Shown here one piece after another: positions 1 to 7,516 of a DNA stretch of 12,360 nucleotides; within the stretch, counting starts at the first letter, position 1; each line of letters opens with the position of its first letter. The position numbers and the translations under genes are program-made. The stretch is from CAYRMV01 sp964425255 (lineage in GTDB: Bacteria > Bacteroidota > Bacteroidia > Flavobacteriales_D > Crocinitomicaceae), in assembly GCA_964425255.1 (NCBI GenBank), contig CAYRMV010000099.1:1-12360 (forward strand). Direction: 5' to 3'. The notes beneath the pieces are model-generated. The model did not search any database. It was not told the DNA's origin and saw only the letters and a list, made by a program, of their open reading frames with translations.

Positions 1-69
1 AATATAAATTAATTTACTGATAATCAATTGTTTATATTTTTTGTCATGTAGTTAGCTCAATGAAATACA

Positions 70-1683
70 ATGTTCCGAAATCTATTTTTAGTCTTTCTTT
101 TTTTGGGGGTTTGCCCGGCTATCCTTTCGGCCCAACTTTCTGAGCGCGGCAAAATCGAAGAACAAATCATAGAATCCCTCAAAGATCATAAAGTTTCCAT
201 CTCGAAACAGAAACTACTTGAGTTAAAGGAATTAGACCCAGGTACGATTGAAGAGAATAATAATGTCCTTTTCTTCGAGGCATTAATTGCACAAAGTAAT
301 CAAGAACCTGTCAAAGCAATACTCACATACCAAAAACTATTAAAACGAATCCCATTGGAAGATGTTGGAACAAAAAGCAAAGTGCTCCATAATTTGTCAG
401 CAATCTATATGGACTTGTATCAAACGGAAGCAGCCACTCAATATATCTTAAAAGCTAAAAGAGAAATTTGGAAAACCGAAGATTTTCTTTCTCGAGGTAA
501 AATTGCAATGCAGCTTGCGGATTTATATCTAATTCAACATCAATATAAAAAAGCATTGCTTGCATGTAATGATGCACAATCGTCATTTAAACTGGCGGAG
601 ACTGATGACTATGAATTCGCAGCAAAGCTAAAAGGTCTTTACTCACAATCTAATCTGGGAGTTAAAATCAATAATGAAGAACTTAAGCAGATTTTAGATA
701 AGGCATTTGTTTTGGAGAATGGTGTGGCAGGTAGAGTTACTATCACTACTGCTCATATACATTTGGCGAACATCTTAATTTCTAATTTTTATGAGTTAGA
801 AAAAGCCAAAACGCTTCTGGATAATTTTACACCAATCTGTGACGAATTGAATTTAGATGTCATGAAAGCTGTGGCTTACGAAGCCTACTCAAATTATTAT
901 ACGAAAATTCAAAATCTCGAAAGCGGCTTGATTTATTTGAAAAAGTTTTCTTCGCTAAAAGACAGCATATCAATTGAGGGAAATCGATTGAAATTGAATG
1001 GCTTACGCGTGATTCATGAGGTCGAACAACAGCGACAGAATATACGAGATTTGAAAAAGGAAACAAGATACCAGACACTTTGGGTTTGGTTTCTCATTTC
1101 AGTAATTGTTTCACTAAGTATTATTTCTTGGGTTGTGTTTAAAGGAGTTAAGCGGCGTTTGAATAGTGCGCAAATTGAATTAGTATCTAAGAATTTGGCA
1201 TTAGACAATGAACGTTTAGCATCACGAAATTTGGAAGTGGAGAACGAACTTAAAAAACGAGAATTGCTAAGCAATGTTCTTTTGATGAATCAAAAAAATG
1301 AGTTATTTGAAAAAGTTGAAGGAATCCTGGAGCCACTCCTGGAAAACGAAGGTGAATCAGCGGATCGTTGGAGAAACGCGCTATATTCAATTAAGTCTGG
1401 AATACAATCAAATGCTTTACTTGAGAACAACTGGGAAAACTTCATTTATCACTTCGAACAAGTACATCCTGACTTTTTCACGAATCTTCAAAAGAAATAT
1501 AAAAACCTCACATCGAATGATCTCAGACACTGTGCCTACATTAAAATGAACCTAAGTAGAAAAGAAATCTCACTTATGCTGAACGTAAATATTGATGCAG
1601 TTAAAATGGCACGTAATAGGATCAAGAAAAAGATGAATTTAAGCGATGATGAATCTTTACAGTCTGTTGTTTCAGATATTTAA
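70..1683 (+). CDS. TPR / coiled-coil membrane protein with C-terminal LuxR-like HTH
   Basis: 537 residues. Residues 1-21 look like a Sec signal peptide ending S-A before Q22. Residues about 30-310 are helical and TPR-like, with recurring patterns such as KALLACNDAQSSFKLA. A transmembrane segment lies at about 336-357 (WVWFLISVIVSLSIISWVVF), followed by basic residues and a charged coiled coil at about 362-405. The C-terminus (about 478-530) reads as a LuxR/sigma-region-4-like helix-turn-helix: LTSNDLRHCAYIKMNLSRKE, then ISLMLNVNIDAVKMARNRIKKK. The layout is periplasmic TPR sensor, membrane segment, cytoplasmic DNA-binding end. It is common in Bacteroidota and is usually annotated as a TPR-containing LuxR-type regulator. 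No ligand or target can be read from the sequence. It sits 83 bases upstream of the first fibre gene in the same direction, so a local regulatory role is plausible but unproven. The architecture is clear; the function is inferred. Confidence 0.88.
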   Translation: MFRNLFLVFLFLGVCPAILSAQLSERGKIEEQIIESLKDHKVSISKQKLLELKELDPGTIEENNNVLFFEALIAQSNQEPVKAILTYQKLLKRIPLEDVGTKSKVLHNLSAIYMDLYQTEAATQYILKAKREIWKTEDFLSRGKIAMQLADLYLIQHQYKKALLACNDAQSSFKLAETDDYEFAAKLKGLYSQSNLGVKINNEELKQILDKAFVLENGVAGRVTITTAHIHLANILISNFYELEKAKTLLDNFTPICDELNLDVMKAVAYEAYSNYYTKIQNLESGLIYLKKFSSLKDSISIEGNRLKLNGLRVIHEVEQQRQNIRDLKKETRYQTLWVWFLISVIVSLSIISWVVFKGVKRRLNSAQIELVSKNLALDNERLASRNLEVENELKKRELLSNVLLMNQKNELFEKVEGILEPLLENEGESADRWRNALYSIKSGIQSNALLENNWENFIYHFEQVHPDFFTNLQKKYKNLTSNDLRHCAYIKMNLSRKEISLMLNVNIDAVKMARNRIKKKMNLSDDESLQSVVSDI

Positions 1684-1689
1684 ATTGTA

Positions 1690-1706
1690 GTTACCTATTT
1701 GTTACC
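1690..1706 (+). promoter_or_regulatory. Shared 11-bp-period direct-repeat motif, copy 1 (candidate activator site)
   Basis: The site is GTTACC, 5 bases (TATTT), GTTACC: a perfect 6-bp direct repeat with an 11-bp period, starting 7 bases after the stop of the upstream gene. A 16-of-17 identical copy lies at 4568-4584 upstream of the second fibre gene. The distance to the downstream TAnnTTTG element is nearly the same in both (32 and 33 bases). An 11-bp-period tandem half-site is known for OmpR/PhoB-type and LytTR-type regulators. Which protein binds here is unknown. Confidence 0.6.
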
Positions 1707-1738
1707 CCCTTATTTTAGTTTATAAACCTCAATAGAAA

Positions 1739-1746
1739 TAAGTTTG
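1739..1746 (+). promoter_or_regulatory. Bacteroidota -7 element upstream of fibre gene 1
   Basis: TAAGTTTG matches the Bacteroidota sigma consensus TAnnTTTG exactly and ends 20 bases before the ATG at 1767. There is no clear TTG -33 element at the expected distance, which fits a promoter that needs an activator bound upstream. Confidence 0.55.
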
Positions 1747-1766
1747 TTGGAATTAATTCAACGACT

Positions 1767-4542
1767 ATGGTTTCAGCACGTGCCCACTTCCTTTTACTGG
1801 GTTTTATTTTCCATTTTTCTATACTGTTTGCGCAAAATGTTGGAATTAACGGAGATGGAAGTACTCCTGATGCTTCAGCAATTCTTGATGTAAAATCAAC
1901 AACAAAAGGAATACTTGTTCCACGAATGACAGCCGCTCAGAAAACAGCTATTGTAACACCTGCAACAGGCCTATTAATTTATCAAACAAATGGTACTTCA
2001 GGATTTTACTATTTCGACGGAACTGCATGGCAACCGCTTATAACAGTTTCAACAGAAACGGCTTCGAATGGATTAAATCAGGTTGGTAATGATACGCGTT
2101 TGGGTGGTGATTTAACGATATCTACAACTATTATTCAAGATAATGCTGAAGTATTGAGATTCAATAACAATAGCACTGTTGGGACTGTAATTGATTTACA
2201 AAATACGGGAGACTTTAGAGTGCTTGATAATGGAGTTTCTGCGATGCAAGTCCTAGACAACGGAACCGTTACTATTGGAACAACAAACGAGTTTCGAGTA
2301 GACAATACAGGAAACATTATCAGAATCAATGATGTTGTAACTAGCTTCCCCCCCACTCAAGGAACTTCCGGTCAAGTATTAACCAATGATGGTGCTGGTA
2401 TTCTTACTTGGCAAACTCCAGCAACTGGAGGAACAACTGAAACTGCATCAAATGGTTTGAATAAAGTTGGAAATGATATTCGTTTAGGTGGGGATTTAAC
2501 ACTAAGCACAACTGTTACTCAAGATAACGCTGAAGTACTGCGATTTAACAATAATAGTACTGCTGGAACAGTCATCGACTTACAAAATACTGGAGATTTT
2601 AGAGTTTTAGACAATGGCGCTTCTGCTTTACAGGTTCTCGACAACGGACTTGTTGCAGTTGGTCCTGCCAATGAGTTTCGTGTCGATAACACAGGTAACA
2701 TCATTAGAATCAATGACGTGGTCACGAGTTTCCCTACTGCTCAAGGAACTTCCGGTCAAGTATTAACCAATGATGGTGCTGGTATTCTTACTTGGCAAAC
2801 TCCAGCAACTGGAGGAACAACTGAAACTGCATCAAATGGTTTGAATAAAGTTGGAAATGATATTCGTTTAGGTGGGGATTTAACACTAAGCACAACTGTT
2901 ANNNNNNNNNNNNNNNNNNNNNNNNNNNNNNNNNNNNNNNNNNNNNNNNNNNNNNNNNNNNNNNNNNNNNNNNNNNNNNNNNNNNNNNNNNNNNNNNNNN
3001 NCAGGTGCTGGAGGTACTACTGAAACAGCATCTAACGGTTTAAACAAAGTTGGAAACGATATTCGTTTAGGTGGAGATCTAACAATGAGCACAACCATAA
3101 CTCAAGACAATGCCGAAGTATTGACTTTTGCAAATAATAGCACTGCTGCAACGGTGATTAATCTTCAAAACACAGGAGATTTTCGAATTTTAGACAACGG
3201 TACAAATGCACTTCAAGTCTTAGATAATGGAAACCTAACTGTTGGAACAACGAATCAGTTTCAAGTAAATAACACCGGTAATATTGCAAGAATCAATAAT
3301 GTTACAACAAGTTTCCCTGGAACTCAAGGAGGAGTGAATCAGGTCTTGACAAATGATGGATCAGGAAATTTAAGTTGGTCAAATGGTTCCGCTTATAACT
3401 GGAGTTTGACCGGAAACTCTGGAACCTCTTTTGGGACAAACTTCATGGGCACTATAGACGACATCCCCCTTGAATTTAGAGTAAATAATCAACGTGCAGG
3501 TTACATTGGAAACGATGCAAGCTACAATACTTTCTACGGTCATCTGTCAGGTTTTGGCATTACAACTGGTGATGGAAATACTGGGTTCGGGAAGAATGCT
3601 TTAGGAGGAAATACAATAGGTGGAGGAAATACTGCTGTTGGAAATGGTGCCGCTATATCTAATTCGAAAGGCTCCAGCAACGTCGCTGTTGGACAATCAG
3701 CCTTAATCAACAATGAAAATGGAAATCGAAATACTGCTATAGGTGAAATAGCATTATTTACATTCAATTTCACCAATGGAGGTGTTGCTTACAGTTCTCA
3801 CAATACAGCCGTAGGTAGAGCTTCATTTTATTTTCTCAACGGAACAGCGAATTCTAATGGGGTTGACAATACAGCATTGGGAGTACAAAGTGGTTTGAAC
3901 GCAACTACAAATATTGGATGTACCTATTTAGGAACCGCCACAATGGACGCTGCTCCGGGTTACATTAATTCAACAGCTATCGGATACAATTGCACAATGG
4001 ATGCAAGTCACAGAGTTCGTGTTGGTGGATCTGGAGTAACCTCAGTTGGCGGACCAGTAGCATACACCAACTTTTCTGACCAACGCTTCAAACAAAACGT
4101 CAGTTCAGAAGTGCTTGGACTGGAGTTGATAATGAAGCTTAAACCTGTGACTTATCAATTCGATTATAAAGCGCTGGATGATTTCTATAAGAAACCAGAT
4201 TCTTTGAGAACACATATCAATTACGAGGCAGCTAATAGCATGACACAAATTGGCTTTATGGCTCAAGAAATTGAAACGCTTTGTAAAGAATTGAATTTCG
4301 ATTTCGGTGCCGTTGATAAACCTGATAATCCAGAAGAAGGTATTTATGGAATTCGGTATTCTGCATTTATACCAGTGCTCGTGAAAGCAGTACAAGAACA
4401 ACAGCTTGTCATTGAAGACCAAACCGCGGAAATAGAATCGTTGGAATCTCAATTGGAAATTCTTCAGCAGCAGATGACACTTGTTCAAAACTTACAGAAG
4501 CAATTAGAAGAACTTCAGAAACAAGTAGAGGTAAAAGAGTAA
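1767..4542 (+). CDS. Fibre-like surface protein with S74 chaperone domain, interrupted by assembly gap
   Basis: This is one gene split by 100 Ns. The upstream part and the part after the gap are both open and share the same repeat family, but the Ns put them in different frames. A true gap length divisible by 3 reconnects them. Residues 1-22 are a signal peptide (ends LFA before QNVGIN). The next 70 or so residues (NVGINGDGSTPDASAILDVK onwards) match the N-terminus of the gene at 4651. Then come at least four 128-residue modules, a WSLTGNSG module from about 3397, and YadA-head-like NTAVG/NTAIG repeats at about 3550-3990. The C-terminus from 4075 carries SDQRFKQN, GFMAQEIE and YSAFIPVLVKAVQEQQ, diagnostic of the peptidase S74 intramolecular chaperone. 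That domain trimerises phage-type fibres and cleaves itself off just before the Ser-Asp. A coiled coil follows (about 4381-4539). There is no T9SS sorting domain. It is probably an exported trimeric fibre; its ligand is unknown. Confidence 0.85.
2055..2438 (+). repeat. 128-residue tandem module, unit 1
   Basis: 384-bp unit starting at the ETASNGLNQ motif and ending TPATGGTT. It is diverged from unit 2 over most of its length. Its last 83 bases (from 2356) are identical to the end of unit 2. Confidence 0.9.
2439..2822 (+). repeat. 128-residue tandem module, unit 2
   Basis: 384-bp unit in exact phase with unit 1. The stretch 2356-2517 (end of unit 1 plus start of unit 2) is identical over 162 bases to 2740-2901 (end of unit 2 plus start of unit 3). 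Confidence 0.9.
2823..3021 (+). repeat. 128-residue tandem module, unit 3, mostly missing in the gap
   Basis: The first 79 bases (2823-2901) are present and identical to the start of unit 2. The last 20 bases (3002-3021, coding GAGGTT) are present after the Ns. If a single 384-bp unit is broken here, 285 bases are missing. That number is divisible by 3 and reconnects the reading frame. Confidence 0.75.
2902..3001. other. Assembly gap (100 Ns)
   Basis: Exactly 100 Ns, the usual placeholder for a gap of unknown size. The left edge falls inside a stretch that is an exact copy of sequence 384 bases upstream, so the assembler most likely broke on the repeat. Confidence 0.98.
3022..3384 (+). repeat. 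128-residue tandem module, last and most diverged unit
   Basis: Begins ETASNGLNKVGNDIRLGG and follows the same module for about 120 residues (DNAEVL, NLQNTGDF, ALQVLDNG, NDGSG motifs). It then passes into the WSLTGNSG module. It is more diverged from the inner units than they are from each other. Confidence 0.85.
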
Positions 4543-4553
4543 CTGTATTTCAA

Positions 4554-4571
4554 TTACTTACAAGTAAGTAA
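4554..4571. promoter_or_regulatory. 18-bp perfect-arm dyad before fibre gene 2
   Basis: TTACTTAC, AA, GTAAGTAA: 8-bp perfect arms around a 2-base centre, 11 bases after the stop of the first fibre gene and overlapping the shared motif at 4568. It is A/T-rich with no following T-run, so it looks more like a protein-binding dyad than a terminator. Fibre gene 1 has no equivalent. Confidence 0.4.
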
Positions 4572-4584
4572 CCTATTTGTTACC
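4568..4584 (+). promoter_or_regulatory. Shared 11-bp-period direct-repeat motif, copy 2 (candidate activator site)
   Basis: GTAACC, TATTT, GTTACC: differs from the copy at 1690-1706 at one base. It ends 33 bases before the perfect TAnnTTTG at 4618. The single change also makes GTAAC/GTTAC an inverted repeat. Confidence 0.6.
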
Positions 4585-4617
4585 TACCCAAAACAAATCA
4601 ATTAGCTAAGCTCTGAT

Positions 4618-4625
4618 TAGGTTTG
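4618..4625 (+). promoter_or_regulatory. Bacteroidota -7 element upstream of fibre gene 2
   Basis: TAGGTTTG matches TAnnTTTG exactly and ends 25 bases before the ATG at 4651. No TTG -33 element lies at the expected distance, as with the first fibre gene. Confidence 0.55.
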
Positions 4626-4650
4626 AATTATCAAAAAGAAACGATTACTT

Positions 4651-7512
4651 ATGAGACAATCAATATTCGTGTTTTCAATAATCTTACTGTTTGGAACGAC
4701 TGTTTCTTACGGTCAAAACGTTGGAATAAACGGTGACGGAAGCACACCAAATGCATCTGCAATTCTAGATGTAAAGTCAACCGATAAAGGAATGCTGGTT
4801 CCTAGAATGACAGATGCTCAAAAAACAGCTATTGTTACTCCAGCAACTGGTTTGTTGATTTATCAAACAGATGCAACTCCTGGATTCTACTATTTCAATG
4901 GAACAATCTGGGTTGGTATAGCTGGAAGTGGTTCTGGATGGCAACTTACAGGAAACTCAGGCACGATTGATGGAACAAATTTCATTGGAACAACAGACAA
5001 CGTTTCTTTCAATATTCGTGTAAATAATGAAAAATCAGGAAGAATTGGGACGCTTACTGATGGAAGTAGTTTTTTTGGTTATCAAGCTGGAAATAGCGAT
5101 GATCTCACTGACAATAGGAATACCTTTATTGGATATCAATCAGGAGTTGTAACCACTTCAGGAAATCAAAACACAGCTATTGGTTATCGTTCGCTTTTCT
5201 CAAATACTACTGGATTAACGAACATTGCTATAGGACATTTCAGTATGCGATTCAATACTACTGGAGGAGCCAATCTTGCAATAGGTGCGTCTTCACTGTA
5301 TTCGAATACTACTGGAATTAACAATAGCGCTTTAGGCTTCAATAGTTTATTCAACAACACTACTGGGACCTATAATAATGCGCTTGGGTATCAAACACTT
5401 CTTTCCAATACCACAGGAAACTCCAACAACGCTTTTGGTTTTGAAGCACTCTATTCGAATACCGTAGGAATGGAAAATGCGGCTATAGGAAGCAGTGCTC
5501 TAAGAAGTAACACAACAGGATATTCAAACGTAGCAATAGGGAATGGTGCTATGTTCGCTAATAATGGTAACAATAACGTAGCAATCGGAGCAAGTGCATT
5601 ATTTGCAAATACTACAGGTAATAATAATAGCACCTTGGGAAGACAGGCAATGAATAGCAATATTACCGGAAATGACAATACTTCAGTTGGAGAAAGATCG
5701 CTTTACATTAATACTAGCGGACAATCAAACGTGGCAATTGGAAAAAGTTCAGGGGACATTAATACAACTGGAAATAACAACACTTTTATAGGAAGTTATG
5801 CAAGTCCTTCAGTAAATAACCTAGACAACGCTACGGCAGTGGGCTACTTGGCAGTTGTAAATGCTTCCAATAAAGTTAGAATAGGAAATAACAATGTTAC
5901 TGCTTCAGATCTTGCTGGAACCTTAACTTACAATGCTCAAAGTACAACAACGTCTGTAACTTTTCCGAATAATAGAGGGGCTAACGGACAGGTATTAACC
6001 TCAAACGGATTAGGTGGAACATCGTGGGTCACCCCGGGAGCTGCTACAGATTGGTCGCTCACAGGTAATTCTGGAAACGTTGATGGGACAAATTTCTTAG
6101 GAAATATCGATAATATTCCTCTCAATTTCAGAGTAAACAATGCGGAGTCTGGTCGTATTGGAACTGTTGCTGATAAATCCACTTTTTTAGGTTACCAAGC
6201 AGGTTTAAATGATGATTATTCTTCAAACGCTAATACGTTTATCGGATATACTGCTGGTAGAAGTACTATTTCAGGTTTAAACAATAATGCGTTTGGAAAT
6301 GCTTCACTATACTCCAACACTACTGGGTATGACAACGTTGCTATTGGAAGTAGCTCCTTATTCACTAACACTACTGGTTCAGCGAACGTGGCAATCGGAA
6401 GTTCAGCATTATATGCCAGTAACGGAACAGCCAATACAGCTGTAGGAAATAGTGCTCTTCCAGACAACACCTCAGGTAGCAATAACGCTGCTTTCGGTTG
6501 GCAAGCATTGTACAATAATACTACTGGAGGTGGAAATTCGGCATTCGGAGAATCCACATTATCAAACAGTTTAACGGCGTCAAACAATGTTGCAATTGGT
6601 ACAAATGCTGCAACAATTATTACTACAGGAGACAATAACACATTTATTGGATCAAATTCAGATGCCACTGCAGGAAACTTAACAAATGCAACTGCAATTG
6701 GTTCTGGTGCAGTAGTTAATGCATCAAATAAAGTAAGACTTGGTAATGCTTCAGTAACCGCTACCGATGCTGCCGGGTTATTTACCTACAATGTACAAAA
6801 CGTTGGTCTTTCCGTCAGTCTTCCCCCTAACCGAGGGACGTCTGGACAATTTATGACTACCGATGGAGTTGGTGGAACTTCTTGGGCTAATGCTGCTGGA
6901 AGTGCATCCAATGGTTTAACGCTTACTTCGGGTAATGTTGTACTAGGGGGCAATCTTACGATGAACACCACCATTGCGCAAAATGGAACTCAGACTCTCA
7001 CTTTTTTAAATAATGGAACTGCAAACACCACTGTTAACCTTCAGAATACTGGAAACTTCAATGTTCAAGACGGTGGATCGGATTTATTAATTGTAGAAAA
7101 TGACGGACATGTCGGTATTAAAACTAGTACTGCGAATGCCCCTTTGGATGTTGATGGCGCAATTGCTCTTCGTCGCGTAAACTTGGCTTTAGCTGCTGCT
7201 ACTACTAATGTTACCTCGGCAGATCTTAATGCTTTATTGACAGAAAATTCTTTTATCAAAATCACTGGACCAACTGCTGCATTTACCGTTCATGGTCTTG
7301 CAGGCGGAACAGACGGTAAAATTATACATCTCTACAACTCAACAGGACAAAACATGACTATAGCCAACAACTCTGCGGCTGGTGAAGCAACTGCTGGAAA
7401 TCGAATTCTAACACTAACTGGAGCCAATGAAGCCACAACTGGAGCAGGAATAATTACACTGATGTATGACAGTCAAGCATTGCGTTGGATAATATTGAAT
7501 GTAAAAGATTAA
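4651..7512 (+). CDS. Fibre-like surface protein with two beta-roll repeat arrays
   Basis: 953 residues. Residues 1-21 are a signal peptide (ends SYG before QNVGIN). Residues 22-90 are nearly identical to the N-terminus of the fibre encoded at 1767. Two homologous modules follow, each opening with WxLTGNSG (W97 and W468), then a NFxG/FRVNN segment, a GYQAG motif and an array of 17-residue NTTGxxNxAIGxxALxS repeats (residues 168-387 and 539-673). These resemble YadA/Hep_Hag head repeats, which form left-handed beta-rolls in trimeric adhesins. Residues from about 751 (SASNGL) match the 128-residue module of the neighbouring fibre. A conserved-looking C-terminus (about 813-953) follows, without an S74 domain, coiled coil or T9SS signal. 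It is probably an exported adhesin or fibre, with the promoter at 4618. Its mode of anchoring is not visible. Confidence 0.87.
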   Translation: MRQSIFVFSIILLFGTTVSYGQNVGINGDGSTPNASAILDVKSTDKGMLVPRMTDAQKTAIVTPATGLLIYQTDATPGFYYFNGTIWVGIAGSGSGWQLTGNSGTIDGTNFIGTTDNVSFNIRVNNEKSGRIGTLTDGSSFFGYQAGNSDDLTDNRNTFIGYQSGVVTTSGNQNTAIGYRSLFSNTTGLTNIAIGHFSMRFNTTGGANLAIGASSLYSNTTGINNSALGFNSLFNNTTGTYNNALGYQTLLSNTTGNSNNAFGFEALYSNTVGMENAAIGSSALRSNTTGYSNVAIGNGAMFANNGNNNVAIGASALFANTTGNNNSTLGRQAMNSNITGNDNTSVGERSLYINTSGQSNVAIGKSSGDINTTGNNNTFIGSYASPSVNNLDNATAVGYLAVVNASNKVRIGNNNVTASDLAGTLTYNAQSTTTSVTFPNNRGANGQVLTSNGLGGTSWVTPGAATDWSLTGNSGNVDGTNFLGNIDNIPLNFRVNNAESGRIGTVADKSTFLGYQAGLNDDYSSNANTFIGYTAGRSTISGLNNNAFGNASLYSNTTGYDNVAIGSSSLFTNTTGSANVAIGSSALYASNGTANTAVGNSALPDNTSGSNNAAFGWQALYNNTTGGGNSAFGESTLSNSLTASNNVAIGTNAATIITTGDNNTFIGSNSDATAGNLTNATAIGSGAVVNASNKVRLGNASVTATDAAGLFTYNVQNVGLSVSLPPNRGTSGQFMTTDGVGGTSWANAAGSASNGLTLTSGNVVLGGNLTMNTTIAQNGTQTLTFLNNGTANTTVNLQNTGNFNVQDGGSDLLIVENDGHVGIKTSTANAPLDVDGAIALRRVNLALAAATTNVTSADLNALLTENSFIKITGPTAAFTVHGLAGGTDGKIIHLYNSTGQNMTIANNSAAGEATAGNRILTLTGANEATTGAGIITLMYDSQALRWIILNVKD
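5152..5811 (+). repeat. First array of 51-bp (17-residue) beta-roll repeats
   Basis: Thirteen consecutive copies of the pattern N-T-T-G-x-x-N-x-A-I-G-x-x-A-L-x-S. All are 17 residues except one of 16 (NNGNNN, starting at residue 304). At DNA level the copies are quite diverged, so this is an old protein repeat rather than a recent expansion. Confidence 0.9.
6265..6669 (+). repeat. Second array of 51-bp (17-residue) beta-roll repeats
   Basis: Eight copies of the same pattern (residues 539-673), again with a single 16-residue copy (SNGTANTAVG). Its position within the second WSLTGNSG module matches that of the first array in the first module, so the whole module was duplicated. Confidence 0.88.
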
Positions 7513-7516
7513 TCAG

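Noticed and set aside
2348..2354. Run of seven C as a phase-variation tract in fibre gene 1
   Set aside because: Seven bases is short, other repeat units have only three C at the same place, and the gene is in frame. Nothing else suggests switching.
5152..5811. Regular 51-bp periodicity resembling a CRISPR array
   Set aside because: The copies are diverged in DNA and conserved only as protein, in frame throughout, with no identical repeats or unique spacers.
5451..6668. Long minus-strand open frames opposite the beta-roll arrays (for example 5451-5678 and 6216-6668)
   Set aside because: They are antisense shadows of the repetitive NTTG/AIG codons, lack recognisable domains, and lie wholly inside a well-supported gene.
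1767..7512. Prophage tail-fibre region
   Set aside because: There are no other phage genes in the window, and both proteins have signal peptides, which phage tail fibres lack.
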